Positions 33,501 through 44,397 are shown, counted from the first letter of the stretch. The stretch: 64,000 bases of DNA from Lampris incognitus (GCF_029633865.1 NC_079230.1:28894009-28958008); one strand, 5' to 3'. Notes: generated from the letters alone by a model not told the origin. Numbers and translations are program-made.

Positions 33501-33960
33501 CACTCTAGTTGCAGTCGAACACCCGAGCGCCGATACCACGTAGTAGCATTTAGTAGCATCATCTGTTATTTTGTGGATAGCAAACCGCGCTTCCGCCTGG
33601 GCGAACCATGTCGTTGCCGATCACTCCCAGAACTCTGGCAATTTGAGAGAAACCGCGTTGATTTCGTCAACCATGTTCGTTTGAAAGATTGTCTCTGATA
33701 ACTACCAAGAGACAAACCTCGGGGTGACCAGTGTAGAGGAGCTCAATCAGGAGTCGTGACAACTTTCTCTTTCGGCTACACAACGTGCACCATTTATTCC
33801 TTCACCATAACAACAACAGCAAAAACCCGCGCAGCGGAAGTGTGTCACTGTAAACACGAACCGAGACAACAGCAGCTGTAAACAAACGTTCCTACTAGCT
33901 CAATAAGGGGAATTATGTATCCCTATAACCACTATACATGTCCATTTCCATTACCAACAC
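30531..33960 (-). mobile_element. Ty3/gypsy fossil without chromodomain: gag to integrase plus 5' LTR
   Basis: Minus-strand order: a probable 5' LTR (about 33740-33960, starting TGTTGGTAATGG); gag (about 32900-33675, FFLASQQ, LRQLPAQVRAAFANTR); aspartic protease (FLCDTGAQRSVVPA, near 32880); reverse transcriptase ([31 protein letters not shown]; about 31740-32450); RNase H (TTDASDYSVGAV; 31200-31600); integrase (CVECQRSK, SSDRGPQFTSAFW; 30540-31100). Gag shows no CCHC knuckle that I can find. The 3' end and 3' LTR are missing here. It is broken at several points (about five or more) and is of intermediate age. Confidence 0.85.
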
Positions 33961-34017
33961 CTCCCAGCCTGAGCCCACCCCTCCCTCCCTACAAAACCTT
34001 CTCTCTTGATCCAGGAG

Positions 34018-34272
34018 AGGGATGTTAACAGGCTGCTCAAAAGACAAAATCCCCGCAAGGCAGCTGGACCTGATGCTGTCTCCCCCTCAACCCTTAAACA
34101 CTGCAGACCAGCTGTATCCAGTGTTCACAGATATTTCTAAAAACTCCCAGGATGACTACAGGGTGCCAGCCTTCCTCAAAGCCTCCACCATTATCCTTGT
34201 TTCCCCAAAGCCACCGACTACAAGCCTAAATGACTACAAACCTGTCGGGCTGACCTCTGTGGTCATGGAGAA
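34018..34272 (+). mobile_element. CR1/L2-type LINE fragment (RT fingers)
   Basis: One frame reads LLKRQNPRKAAGPDAVSPST, then DISKNSQDDYRVPAFLKAST and LNDYKPVGLTSVVME. This is the start of the reverse transcriptase of CR1/L2-superfamily LINEs common in fish. It is cut off abruptly on the right by the poly-T start of an L1 fragment. Confidence 0.75.
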
Positions 34273-35960
34273 TTTTTTTCGTTTTTGGAATATTTTATTG
34301 TTCATTTTCAAACCCATTTTAACAACCATAGAACACAAAACACAAACAACAACAACAAAAAACAACAATTCCCTACCCTTCCTAAAGTCAGCACATAGCA
34401 TGAAATACAGAGACACTGTGCTAACACGGTGTTATGTCCTTAAAAGAGTCCTTCTGGCTAACCAGAAATGATCACATCTCTATGGTGACGTTAGTGATGT
34501 GTTATGTACTCTAGGTAAGGCAGCCACATTTTCAGAAAGGTGTTGTATCCTTTTCTAAGACTATGTGTGATCTTTCCAAGAGGAATACAACTGTTCATTT
34601 CCCAAAACCATCTTCCAAGGAGGAGAGGGGGATCAGATTTCCATGTCACTTTTGTAATGTTTCTTATTATAAATGAAGAAACTTGGGTTCAGCAATTACA
34701 AATATTTATTAAGGTACTGTGACAACTCAGCTAACATGTGCATCAAGTATCGTGTGGCGTCTTCTTCTGCCGGACTCCTACAGACTACTAAAGTCAGTAC
34801 TGGTATAGCTTACAGGTAGGTATGTTTGTGCCTACTGCCCTCAGGTGGTAAGTATTGGTGAGTATATTAGTATTAACTCCTATCACCACATCCCCTTTCC
34901 TTTAGATGTAGCTATACACAAACAAACTATTCATCTCGCCTTAGTAGCAACTTCAAACTAATAAAAACATTCTTGTCACCCACAAACATGAACATTTTTC
35001 CAGCAGCATAAACAAATGTATATATGTAAGAATATTAGTATTAACTCCTATCACCACAACTTTTATGCATTTCCTGACCACACATAAAGCGGTTTCCATA
35101 AATGTAATTTGGGAATTGGTTGAGGATCTACTGACACTTGTGAAATTCCTCAGTAATCAAACCTCAGGATCTAATGGGAAGGTAACTCCTGTGATCTTCA
35201 TCAAGGTGTCACAGATGTCGTACCAAAAGGGCCTCACCTTGGTACAAAGCCAAGTACAGTTCAGGAAGGAGCCGGCCTCTATACTACACCTGAAGCACAT
35301 TTCTGACAATTCAGGTTTGGATTTATGTAGTTTATGTGGGGTGAGGTCCAGTTAATGGAGGAAATGGTAGTGATCCAGTCTGCACCGGGCATTAATGGTA
35401 GCTGACAAACTGCCTTGATATGAATCTGACCAGAGTTGTTCATCAGTTGCTATGTTCACATCTGCTTTCCATCTCACTCTAGAGTTGTGCAGACCTGGCT
35501 TTGGGCCCTCATTCAGCAGTAAGGAGTACATTTTAGAAGTAAATGTGTGTACATTTCCCTCATGAAGCAGTTTCTTCACATTAGTACATGTGAAGTCATT
35601 CCAGGGCCCAGGTTGGTTCAAAGAAAAGATCTTAAGCGAAGACAGCAGAAGAATGTCTTGTTGGACAAGTTGTATTTCCTCTTCAATATTTCAGAGGACA
35701 CGAGAAGTCCTTTTTCATAGCCGTCTTCTAAATGCAGGATCCTCTTATGATGCCAAGTCTCCAGAATCCTCTTGTTTAGAGTCATGGGTATGAGTTCACG
35801 TTGTCTGAGGTGTTTTTGGTGACGGTCCCATTTTCAGTCCAAGACTTCGCACCATATTTTAATCAAATGCTTTAAAATAGGATTGTCTGTCCTGCTGGAT
35901 ATAATTCTGCTGTTCCACTTGTGAATAAAATCACTGGATACCTTTTCTTTCAGGTAGTGC
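34273..35960 (-). mobile_element. L1-clade LINE fragment (3' end of ORF2)
   Basis: On the minus strand the distal ORF2 region of fish L1 elements is readable: NARCRLDHYHFLH, LTPHKLHKSKPELSEMCFRC, GSFLNCTWLCTKVRPFWYDI, ETALCVVRKCIK (about 35060-35620). Further unaligned ORF2/3' sequence leads to a poly-T run at 34275, i.e. the poly(A) end on the coding strand. There are several stops and frame changes. The RT core is absent. Confidence 0.75.
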
Positions 35961-36589
35961 AATCCAATTTGTATCCAGGAGGAGACGCTGTCACCCTCAA
36001 AAAAGGATTACATAAAATCACATTTGAGCTGCCAAATAATAATGTTTAAAACTGGGTAACCGAAGGCCCCCTAATCTATACTGCCATGTTAATTTTTCTA
36101 CAGAAGTCCTGGACTCTTTACAATTCCTTTTTTATTTTAAGTTTTTACTGAGTTTCTTTGAGCAACATACGAATGATAAAGTACAAAAGACCAAAAGAGG
36201 AAGAAAAACGTAGAAAAACAAAACAAACATAAACAAGAAGTAAACCAGCAACGAGTCAACAGAAGCACCGCGCCATCTCTGCAGCACGTGCCACATTAAT
36301 GACGGTAACGTGCGTCAGCACGTGATCAGTCCTGGACGGAGTCAGCACGTGAGCCATTCTACAGCTCAAACCTGCGAACCAAAGAGACGTCCTTACATGA
36401 AGCATCCTGCTACACCAGCTGGACATGCAGAATCACTTTCATACTGTGGCACAACACTGCATCCACACAGCCTCCATGACACGCCCCCATCAGGCTGCTC
36501 TGACACATTACACACATGTGAATATTCTTTACCCGCTTCATTTAAGAAAGCATTTCCGGGAACGTCTTTGCTCGATATGCTGGTGCTTT
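35961..36589. other. No gene recognised
   Basis: Includes T-rich starts near 36127 that could be another retroposon tail. The 36250-36590 stretch looks unique. No coding domain was seen. Confidence 0.4.
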
Positions 36590-37265
36590 TTTTAATTTAT
36601 AAAAAACATTTTTTTATCCACTTATGGAAAAGAAAGAACAGAGCACAGGAAATAAAAACATGTACAAGTAGGGAGTGATTTGTTCTTTACAGCATAATCA
36701 TTGGTTTGTGAAAATAAAATCAGCTCTATGGGATGCTACGTAGTCAAACCATGTTTTCCAGTATAAGGCTAATTGTTCCAGTGTATGATTGACAGATGCT
36801 GTTCTCCTCTCCATGTTATAAATGCTCATTGTAATTTCCATCCATGTGTTAAAGTTGGGCTCTGCTGTGAGAACCATTTCCTAGTAAGAGTCTTTTTACC
36901 AGCCACCAGCAGTATACTCATTAAAGATGTATCTCCTTTCAACCATTCTTGGGGTATACACCAAAAATACATGGTCTTACTATGTAGGAGTATTTCACAT
37001 TTAAACATGTCTTGTAGGGCATTATGTACTGCTCTCCAATAGTCTTTGATAACAGGAAAGTCCCAGAAAATGTGGTGGCGGTCTGCATTCTGGTTTCCAC
37101 AGTTTCCCCAGCAAACAGGGAGGTTACAATCATCATGTGATTTCTGAGAGGCTGTAATAAAATACCTTATCAGGTTTTTCCAGCCAAACTCCCCCCATTT
37201 CTGCCAACTAGTACACTTCCATTGATACCTCCATATTGTTGCCCATTCTTCCTCAGATATAACTG
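36590..37265 (-). mobile_element. Second L1-clade LINE fragment (3' end of ORF2)
   Basis: Minus-strand translation shows WATIWRYQWKC, WGEFGWKNLIRYFITASQKS, CWGNCGNQNADRHHIFWDFP and SILLVAGKKTLTRKWFSQQS, the Cys/His-rich C-terminus of fish L1 ORF2. It differs from the neighbour at 34273-35960, so this is a separate insertion. T-rich sequence at 36588-36615 is the tail end. Frame is broken. Confidence 0.75.
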
Positions 37266-37359
37266 TAAGAGTCTTGTTTTTAAAACAAGTGTTTCTTTTT
37301 AAACATTTTAAAATTAAACAGTGTTTTTTCTTTCATTATATTGCAGCGAATTCGTGGAG

Positions 37360-37460
37360 TAGCTCGGGAACCGCCACAGCCGGGACGCAAACCCGCATCT
37401 CTCGCTCCGCAAGCGATAACGTTAACCAGTCGACTAAAGGCTCCGATCCGTTAGTGAAGG
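37360..37460 (-). mobile_element. tRNA-like sequence, probable SINE head or tRNA pseudogene
   Basis: On the minus strand an A-box-like TAGTCGACTGGTTAACG (37420-37436) and a B-box-like GGGTTTGCGTCCC (37382-37394) are spaced as in a tRNA, with a plausible anticodon-arm hairpin (ATCGC, loop TTGCGGA, GCGAG) between them. Mismatches in the stems argue against a working tRNA. No SINE body is recognised downstream. Confidence 0.45.
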
Positions 37461-37736
37461 ACCAACGTGTCTACTTATCCATGCACGTTACAATATAGAG
37501 CTGTTACTCCTTCAGCTGCCCAGTTCTTAAATCTAGTATCGAGCTTATTTGGTGTAAAATCTGAGTCATGTGCACACCGAAAACGCAACTCCAGCGTCGC
37601 CGTGTGAACTAGCAAAACCGGTTCCTGTGAAAACGGTGACGTCAAGGCTCCACTTCGCACGTGTATTACGTTATCAGTCAAATAGCCATGCGCGAGTGAG
37701 AAGCAGCGGAGACGCATTATTGTTTACAGTGGTGCT

Positions 37737-38139
37737 GGAAAGTTTGTGAACCCTTTACAATTTTCTGCATACACGTATGACCTGAAACAGCATCGGATTA
37801 TCACACAAGTCCAAAAAGTAGATAAAGAGAACCCAATTAAACAAATGAGACAAAAATATTATACTTGGTCATTTATTCATTGAGGATAATGATCCAATAT
37901 TACATTATCTGTGAGTGGCACAAGTGTGTGAACCGCTAGGATTAGCAGTTAATTTGAAGGTGAAATTAAGAGTCAGGCGTTTTCAATCATTGGGATGACA
38001 ATCAGGTGCGAGTGGGCGCCCTGTTTTATTTAAAGAACAGGGATCTATCAAAGTCTGATCTTCACAACACATGTTTGTGGAAGTGTATCATGGCAAGAAC
38101 AAAGGAGGTTTCTGAGGACCTCAGAAAAAAAGCGTTGTT
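37737..38139 (+). mobile_element. Tc1/mariner-like transposon, left end and transposase start
   Basis: A TA target dinucleotide (37735-37736) is followed by CAGTGGTGCTGGAAAGTTTG, the terminal inverted repeat of a common fish Tc1-like family. About 360 bp of 5' sequence precede the start of the transposase (MARTKEVSEDLRKK, near 38090). The element is cut at 38140 by the LTR of a gypsy fossil. Its matching right end (reverse-complement of 37806-37935) appears at 43545-43683 and in every unit of the downstream array. Confidence 0.85.
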
Positions 38140-41100
38140 TGTTACGGCTCGCCCACCCCGCGCCGTGGCCCGCCCACCCCGCGCCGGCAGCCAATCAGCT
38201 CGTCAGGGCCGGGTTTAGTCGTCAGGGCTGGACTTAAGTTTGCTGGTCTCCCAGCGCCCGTTGTCAGTTCGTGCCGTAACCCCCTCGCAGTAGTGGTTAC
38301 TCTTCCCTCCTGGTGTTTCTCTCCGAGTTTATCTCAGCCCTTGGTTTATGGTTTTCTTTGTAAAGTTTCCCTGTGGAAGTATCCTGCCGTGTTCCCAGTT
38401 TGGATTACCCGAGAGTTTTTTTCCTTGGACTTCCCGTTTTCTTGTCGCTCATTGCCCTCCTGTGTTTTACCGTTGTACGAGCAAGTAATAAAGTACGCCA
38501 GCTTCGGCTAACCCCATCTCTGCCTGGTGTCGTGCGCTTGGGGTCTTCCACAAACCCTAACAGTACGAACTGACCATGACGACCCCAGCCGGCACGGAGA
38601 GCGTACCGACCAGTCCGGTTCAAGCAGCTCGCATCAGACAGATCCAACTGACCAACTCCCACACCCAGCAGCTAGAGGCGGCCTCTGCTGCGGTGAGGGA
38701 TCTTCAGACTCAGATCCAGCCCCTCCAGGCCTCTGTGGGTAACCTAACGAGCCAGCAGGCGGCGTTGGCGAGCCAACAAGCAGAGATCCTGCGGCAGTTG
38801 CAAACCATCACGGCGGCTCTCACCATCCAGCCGCCGGGCCAGCCTGCCCCTGGAGTCGTGGGTAACCCGCCCCCTGGGACCGCTACCCCAGTTAACCCTG
38901 TGGGGCTCAACCCAGTTCCCCGGGAGCCCTGCCTATCCAGCCCACGACCATTTGTGGCGAATTTGAGACCTGTGCCACGTTCATCATGTAGTGTGAGCTG
39001 GTCTTCCTGCACCAACCCAGCATGTTCACATCTGATGCTGCCTGTGTCGCTTATGTGACCAACCTGCTCACAGGCCGAGCAGCTCAGTGGGCCAATGCTT
39101 CCTGGTCCATGGAGGCCAGTTTCTGCCTCACCTACGAGGACTTTGTGGCGGAACTACAGAAGGTTTTCCACCATCCAGTCGGTGGCCAGGACCCTGGTGC
39201 TCGGCTGAGCAGTATGCAGCAGGGCAGTGGCAGTGACATAGACTACTCGGTGGAGTTCAGGCTGGCTGCAGCTGAGAGCGTCTGGAACGACCAGTCACTT
39301 CGGGTCACCTTCCGGAGAGGTCTCAACGAGGCTGTCAAGGACCAGCTAGCCACCCGGGAGGAGCCCACCTCCCTCGATGACGTGATCAAACTCGCCATCC
39401 GCATCGATGGACGCCTCCGGGAGAGGAGGCGCGAGCGAGCCCTGCGTGGATCCCCGTCCATTCCCCAGTCGTCCAGCACTCCTGACAGGACCCCTACTCC
39501 TGCTCGCCCCACTTTCCCTGTGGCCGTTTCTCCCTCCGCGCCCCAGACCACGACGGGGGAGGAACCTATGCAGCTGGGGCGCACGCGCCTTAGTCCGGCC
39601 GAACGGGAGGCCCGGTTCAAGGCAGGTAAATGCCTCTACTGTGGCCAGAAGGGACATCTGATCAGCGGTTGCCCCACTCGGCCAAAAGACTAGGCTCACT
39701 GGGGCCCCGGGAGATCCTAGTGAGCCGACTTTCCTGTTCCCGCCGTCCTGCCCCACAGAACCATCTGGTTAGCGTTACCCTGGCCTGGGCTGACCAGCGG
39801 CTCATGGTGGGTGCAATCCTCGACTCGGGAGCTGATGAGTGTTTCCTGGACTCAGAGTTTCCTGCCCAGGCTAACATCCCGCTAGAGACGCTGGAGAAGC
39901 CCATGGAGGCCTTCGCGCTGGACGAGCACTGCCTGGCCAGCGTCACCCAACGCACCCACCCTGTCTCTCTCACCATAGCAGGGAACCATGTGGAGAGACT
40001 TCGGTTCTTCATCATCCAGTCCCCGTTAGTCCCTGTGATCCTAGGGCGCCCCTGGTTCGTGCAGCATGAGCCACACATCGCCTGGGCCTCCGGTAACATC
40101 ATGGAGTGGAGCTCCTCCTGTCGTGCCCAATGTCTCTAGGCTGCTCCCGGCACATCCCCCCGACGTGCCCCTAGTGCCCTGCCTCCCGACCTCTCCTCCG
40201 TTCCGCCTGAGTACCATGAGTTAGGTGAGGTTTTCAGCAAGACCCGGGCCCAATCTCTTCCTCCTCATCGGCCTTATGACTGTGCTATCGACCTCCACTC
40301 TGGGGCACCCCTTCCCAGCAGTCGTCTGTACAGTCTGACCATCCCCGAGAAGGCTGCGATGGACGAGTACATCTCCGAGTCCTTGGCAGCGGGGCTCATT
40401 CGGCCCTCGTCCTCCCAGGTGGCAGCTGGATTCTTTTTCGTGAAGAAGAAGGACGGGGGCCTCCGACCCTGCATTGACTATCGCCAACTCAATGAGATAA
40501 CCATCAAGAACAAGTACCCACTTCCTCTCATGAGTTCCACCCTTGAGCCCCTCACCCAGACTATTGTCTTCAATAAGCTGGACCTCCGGTGTGCCTATCA
40601 TCTGGTCCGGATCCGGAAGGGGGACGAGTGGAAGACAGCCTTTAAGAAGCCCCGGGGTCATTATGAGTACCTGGTCATGCCGTTCGGCCTCACCAACGCC
40701 CCGGCGGTATTCCAGGCTCTCATGAATGACATTCTCCGCGACATGCTCGACGAGTTTGTGGTGGTCTACCTCGATGACATCTTCATCTTCTCCAGGACCC
40801 TCGAGGAACATGTCTAGCATGTCCTCGAACGTCTCCTCCGGAACCGGCTCTTCGTCAAGGCAGAGAAGTGCCGGCTCCATTCCCCTTCCGTTGACTAACT
40901 GGGCTTCGTTATTGAGAGGGGACAGACCCGGGCCGTCCCCCGCAAGAGCAGGCTGTGGTGGACTGGCCCGATCCCACATCCCAGAAGGAATTACAGAGCT
41001 TCCTCGGGTTTGCGAACTTCTATAGGAGGTTCATCAGGAACTACAGCCGCGTGGCAGAACCTCTCACCAGGCTGCGTTCCAGTCCCTCAAGGAGAGGTTC

Positions 41101-42957
41101 ACCAGCGCCCCTGTCTTGCTCCACCCCGACCCCAAGAGGCAGTTCATCGTGGAGGTGGCCGCTTCGGACACCGGGTTTGGGGCTGTCCTCTCCCAGCGGT
41201 CAGCGTCTGACCAGAAGGTCCATCCATGCGCCTTCTTCTCTCGTCGGTTCCTCCCCGCCGAGGAGAACTACGATGTCGGGAACCGGGAGCTGCTGGCAGT
41301 GGTGGCTGCTCTGAAGGAGTGGCGCCATTGGCTGGAGGGGGCGGAACAGCCGTTCACCATCTGGACTGATCATAAGAACTTGACGTTCATTCGAGGAACC
41401 AAGCGTCTCAATGGTCGGCAGGCACGGTGGACCAGCTTCCTCAGTCGGTTTGACTTCACGCTGACTTATCGCCCCGGGTCCCGCAACACGAAGGCAGACT
41501 CCAGATACAGAGGAGACGACTCCCATCCTTCCTGAGGCCAGGGTGGTTGGCGTGGTTACCTGGGGCATCGAGACCGTGGTCAGGCAGGCGTTGCGCTCCC
41601 ATCCCGCCCCGAGCCACGTACCTCCACGCCGCCTGTTCGTCCCGGACTCAGTCCGGTCCTGGGTTCTTCAGTGGGGCCATGCCAGTCAGTTTGCTTGCCA
41701 CCCGGGTGTCCACCGCACCCTCACCTTCCTGGCTCGGCGTTTCTGGTGGCCCACCATGAGGAACGACGTCAGGGACTTCGTAAAGGCCTTTCACCAGGCA
41801 CCCGCGGGTCTGCTGCAGCCCCTCCCAACTCCAAGCCGGCCCTGGTCCCATGTGGCGTTGGATTTTGTCTCCGGACTGCCTCCCCCCCAGGGTAACACTG
41901 TGATCCTGACAGTGGTGGACCGTTTCAGTAAGGGAGTGCACCTGGTGGCCCTCCACAAACTCCCTTCGGCTTCTGAAATGGCGGACGTCCTGACGAGCCA
42001 TGTGTTCCGTCTCCACGGCCTTTCCCTGAACGTCGTCTCGGACCGAGGGCCCCAGTTCGTCTCCCAGGTATGGCGGGCTTTTTGTAAGGGGTTGGGTGCC
42101 TCTGTTAGTCTCTCCTCTGGATATCACCCACAGACTAACGGGCAGACGGAGCGGATGAACCAGAGCGTGGAGTCTGCCCTCCGGTGCGTGGCCGCCAAGA
42201 AGCCCAGCTCCTGGAGTCGGTTCCTCCCCTGGGTCGAGTATGCCATCAACTCCCTGGTCAGCTCTGCCACCGGTCTCTCACCTTTTGAGGTGTCCCTGGG
42301 CTACCAGCTGCCTCTCTTTGCTGCACATGAGTCGGAAGTGGCAGTTCCCTCCGTGCAGGCCCATCTGAACCGGTGTCGTCGCGTCTGGGAGGTGACCAGA
42401 GCTGCTCTGCTCCGGGCAGCCGAGCGCGCCAGTCGGGGAGCCAACCGACGCCGGTCCCCAGCGCCTACGTACCAACCAGGCCAAAGGGTGTGGCTGTCCT
42501 CGAAGGACCTCCCGCTTCAGTCCACCGCGAAGAAGCTGAACCCCCGGTTTGTCGGGCCCTTTGAGATCAGGAAGGTGCTCAGTCCCGCGGCGGTGAGTCT
42601 GAAGCTTCCGGCTTCCTTGAAGATCCATCCTGTTTTTCATGTGTCTCGGGTTAAGCCTGTCTCCCACAGTCCTCTGATGCCCCAGCTCCGCCTGCCACTG
42701 AGATCGTGGATGGGTACCCCCAGTGGAAGGTCCGCCGGCTGCTGGACGTCCGGCGCCGAAGACGGGGGTTCCAGTATTAGGTGGACTGGGAATGCTACGG
42801 TCCGGAGGAACGTAGCTGGGTCTCCCGCCAGCTCATCCTGGACCCTGGGCTGCTCACTGAGTTTCATAATTCCCATACCGACAAGCCGGGCAAGTCGCCT
42901 AGTGGCTCCCGTGGAGGGGAGGGGTACTGTTGCGGCTCGCTCACACCGCGCTGTGGC
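38140..42957 (+). mobile_element. Chromodomain Ty3/gypsy element, nearly full length but broken
   Basis: A 5' LTR covers 38140-38562 (TGTTACGGCTCG...CCCTAACA). Gag covers about 38576-39693 and ends with a CCHC knuckle CLYCGQKGHLISGC. Aspartic protease lies around 39815-39850 (ILDSGADECF), reverse transcriptase at about 40360-40820 (YLDDIFIFS), RNase H at about 41115-41535 and integrase at about 41640-42660. A chromodomain-like end lies at 42690-42870, a purine tract at 42911-42927, and only a 30-bp stub of the 3' LTR remains (42928-42957), cut by the U1 array. The sushi-like chromovirus group fits this layout. About five interruptions are visible. The long readable stretches suggest a fairly young insertion, but there is no LTR pair to date it. 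It sits inside the Tc1-like transposon. Confidence 0.87.
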
Positions 42958-42968
42958 CCTCTCGAGTG

Positions 42969-43496
42969 TCGTGTTTCCATAGCGACGTAGGAACCGCCGG
43001 GATCATGAGTTGACGTCAACATTTTGCGACAGCTTTCACCGCGACGTAATTATCCCATCCAGGTGGCGGGAAATGTCGAGGTAAATCGTCTCGTTTCTCC
43101 TGGAGGACTCGAGCCCCCGCTGAACCTCGTCGGTGGCGTAGTCAGCCAACAAAGCCTGCACCTCCTCGTCTGTCCGTTTCTCGGCTGATTTCTCCATTTC
43201 GCTTGATCGAAATTAAGTTTGCTACCACACAGCTTGGTTGCTGGCTTATACAATTGCGCTTGTTGAACACCGAAGTAGAAGGCTGGTTGCTTCCGACGTT
43301 CAACCAATCGGCGTCGAGCCCCTCCCAGCAGGTTTTCAGGGCCGCTCAGAAGTACCGACCCCAGAGCAGGGACTAGAGACGCTCCCTTAAAAGTCCCAGT
43401 AAGAGTTCCGGTCAGGGGTAGTTCCTCTAGTGGAAACACCAGCAAAGCTGCCGGCCCCCTAAAAGGTTCGGGTAGCTCCGCTGGTGGAAAATGGCC
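42969..43496 (-). mobile_element. PIF/Harbinger-type transposon end (in every unit)
   Basis: The element's terminus GGCCATTTTCCACCAGCGG ends at 43496 and is followed by TTA (43497-43499), the 3-bp target typical of PIF/Harbinger. About 300 bp inside, a Myb/SANT-like protein begins. The other end is missing at the unit boundary. It appears to have inserted into the Tc1-like element, whose sequence continues to the right of 43497. The same segment recurs every 2,373 bp. Confidence 0.55.
43036..43197 (-). pseudogene. Truncated Myb/SANT-like domain start, 53 codons
   Basis: The minus-strand frame starts MEKSAEKRTDEEVQALLADY and continues through TIYLDISRHLDG before a stop. The W-less RTDEEVQALL...DEVQ...RNETIYLDISRHL pattern is the first half of the Myb/SANT-like domain found in the DNA-binding partner protein of PIF/Harbinger transposons and related vertebrate proteins. 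The second half of the domain is missing, so this is a fragment, repeated in all units. A 131-codon frame overlapping it in another phase (43050-43445) is not the meaningful one. Confidence 0.5.
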
Positions 43497-43499
43497 TTA

Positions 43500-43683
43500 T
43501 GAGTTGTGTTGACAGGTTGCTTCACAAGGGGCGTCACTCCAGATACTGAAAGCAAAGGTTCACCTACTTTTGCCACTCACAGATGTGAAATATTGGATCA
43601 TTTTGCTCAATAAATGAATGAGCAAGTATCATATTTTTGTCTCATTTGTTTAATTGGGTTTTCTTCATCTACTTTTAGGACTC
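43500..43683 (+). mobile_element. Tc1-like transposon right end (in every unit)
   Basis: TTCACAAGGGGCGTCACTCC, then GATACTGAAAGCAAAGGTTC, is the end of the transposase gene, and the following 130 bp are the reverse complement of the left inverted repeat at 37806-37935 (AACCCAATTAAACAAATGAG read backwards). The outermost part of the repeat is missing because a SINE begins at about 43684. It is probably the other end of the element starting at 37737. Confidence 0.8.
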
Positions 43684-44065
43684 GTCGCCGGACCGAATCC
43701 CCGTGTTACGCCCGCCTTGATTGGTGTCGCTAAAGCCACAATTGGCCGTGTGTGCGGGTGTGAAGCCGGATGTGAGTATGTGTCGAGGTGGCTGCAGTAG
43801 CGCCTCCTCTGATCGGTCGGGGCGCCTGTTCGGGGGAGAGGGAGAACTGGAGGAATAGCGTGATCCTGCCACGCGCTACGTCGCCCTGGCGAAACGCCTC
43901 ACTGTCAGGGGAACGAAGCGGCTGGCGACTCCACATGCGTCGGAGGAGGCATGTGGTAGTCTGCAGCCCTCCCCGCAATGGCAGAGGGGATGGAGCAGAA
44001 ACCGGGAGGGATCGGAAGAGTGGGGTAATTGGTCCCATATAATTGGGGAGACAAAGAGGAACGAA
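43684..44065 (+). mobile_element. tRNA-derived SINE (in every unit)
   Basis: Begins at a B-box-like GGACCGAATCC (43690-43700), so most of the tRNA head is missing. The well-preserved body follows (GCCTCCTCTGATCGGTCGGG, GCGTGATCCTGCCACGCGCT, GGCATGTGGTAGTCTGCAGC) and ends AATTGGGGAGACAAAGAGG. A fragment of the same family lies at 25970-26092. The copy is dead, as its promoter is incomplete. Confidence 0.75.
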
Positions 44066-44154
44066 ACCCCGATGATGAATTAAGGGACGCAAGATCATTA
44101 ACACGCCGAATGTCGTAAAGTTTGTGTTTTCCTGCCTTAACGGGAACCATATTG

Positions 44155-44167
44155 TTTTTCTTTTGAC
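44155..44167 (-). terminator. snRNA 3' box of U1 (unit 1)
   Basis: GTCAAAAGAAAAA on the minus strand begins 7 nt after the RNA 3' end. It resembles the vertebrate snRNA 3' box GTTTN(0-3)AAARNNAGA, which directs Integrator-dependent 3' processing. The same box lies at the same position in the other units. Confidence 0.6.
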
Positions 44168-44174
44168 ATTTAAT

Positions 44175-44338
44175 CAGGGGAGAGCGCGAACGCAGTCCCC
44201 CACTACCAGAAATTATGCAGTCGAGATTCCCACGTTTGGGGAATTCGCACAGGTCAGCACAACCGGAGTGCAATGGTCAAGCCTCGCCGTGGGTGAACCA
44301 CCTTCTTGATCATGGTGTCTCCCCTGCCAGGTAAGTAT
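44175..44338 (-). ncRNA. U1 spliceosomal snRNA, unit 1
   Basis: The minus-strand RNA is 164 nt, the standard vertebrate length. It begins AUACUUACCUG, the intact 5' splice-site recognition sequence. Stem-loop I carries GAUCAAGAAG (human GAUCACGAAG) for U1-70K. Stem-loop II has the U1A loop AUUGCACUCC intact. The Sm site AAUUUCUGG matches the form I recall from Xenopus. Stem-loop IV (GGGGGACUGCGUUCGCGCUC) is intact. Stem III shows a paired change relative to human (AUUCCC/GGGAAU instead of UUUCCC/GGGAAA). Helix H pairing (GCAGG with human CCUGC) is weakened, as the partner reads UGUGC here. U1 pairs with 5' splice sites and, by blocking early polyadenylation, protects long transcripts. A PSE-like element and a 3' box flank the gene, as expected for a pol II snRNA gene. 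Confidence 0.93.
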
Positions 44339-44380
44339 GAACCCCAGCCATCGCACAGAGGATCTGATTCTGACACACAT

Positions 44381-44397
44381 CTATCTGTATGACGGTG
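44381..44397 (-). promoter_or_regulatory. PSE-like promoter element of U1 (unit 1)
   Basis: CACCGTCATACAGATAG on the minus strand, at -59 to -43 from the RNA start, fits the place and wording of the vertebrate proximal sequence element (TCACCNTNAC...AANAG class) bound by SNAPc. No TATA box follows, as expected for a pol II U1 gene. It is present in all units. No clear octamer was found further upstream. Confidence 0.6.

Noticed and set aside
43050-43445. 131-codon frame repeated in every array unit
   Set aside because: It overlaps the Myb/SANT-like start in another phase, spans the transposon end and has no recognisable domain.
43730-44273. Other 60-125-codon frames repeated in every unit
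   Set aside because: They lie across the SINE and the U1 gene and are explained by these; repetition with the unit is not evidence of coding.
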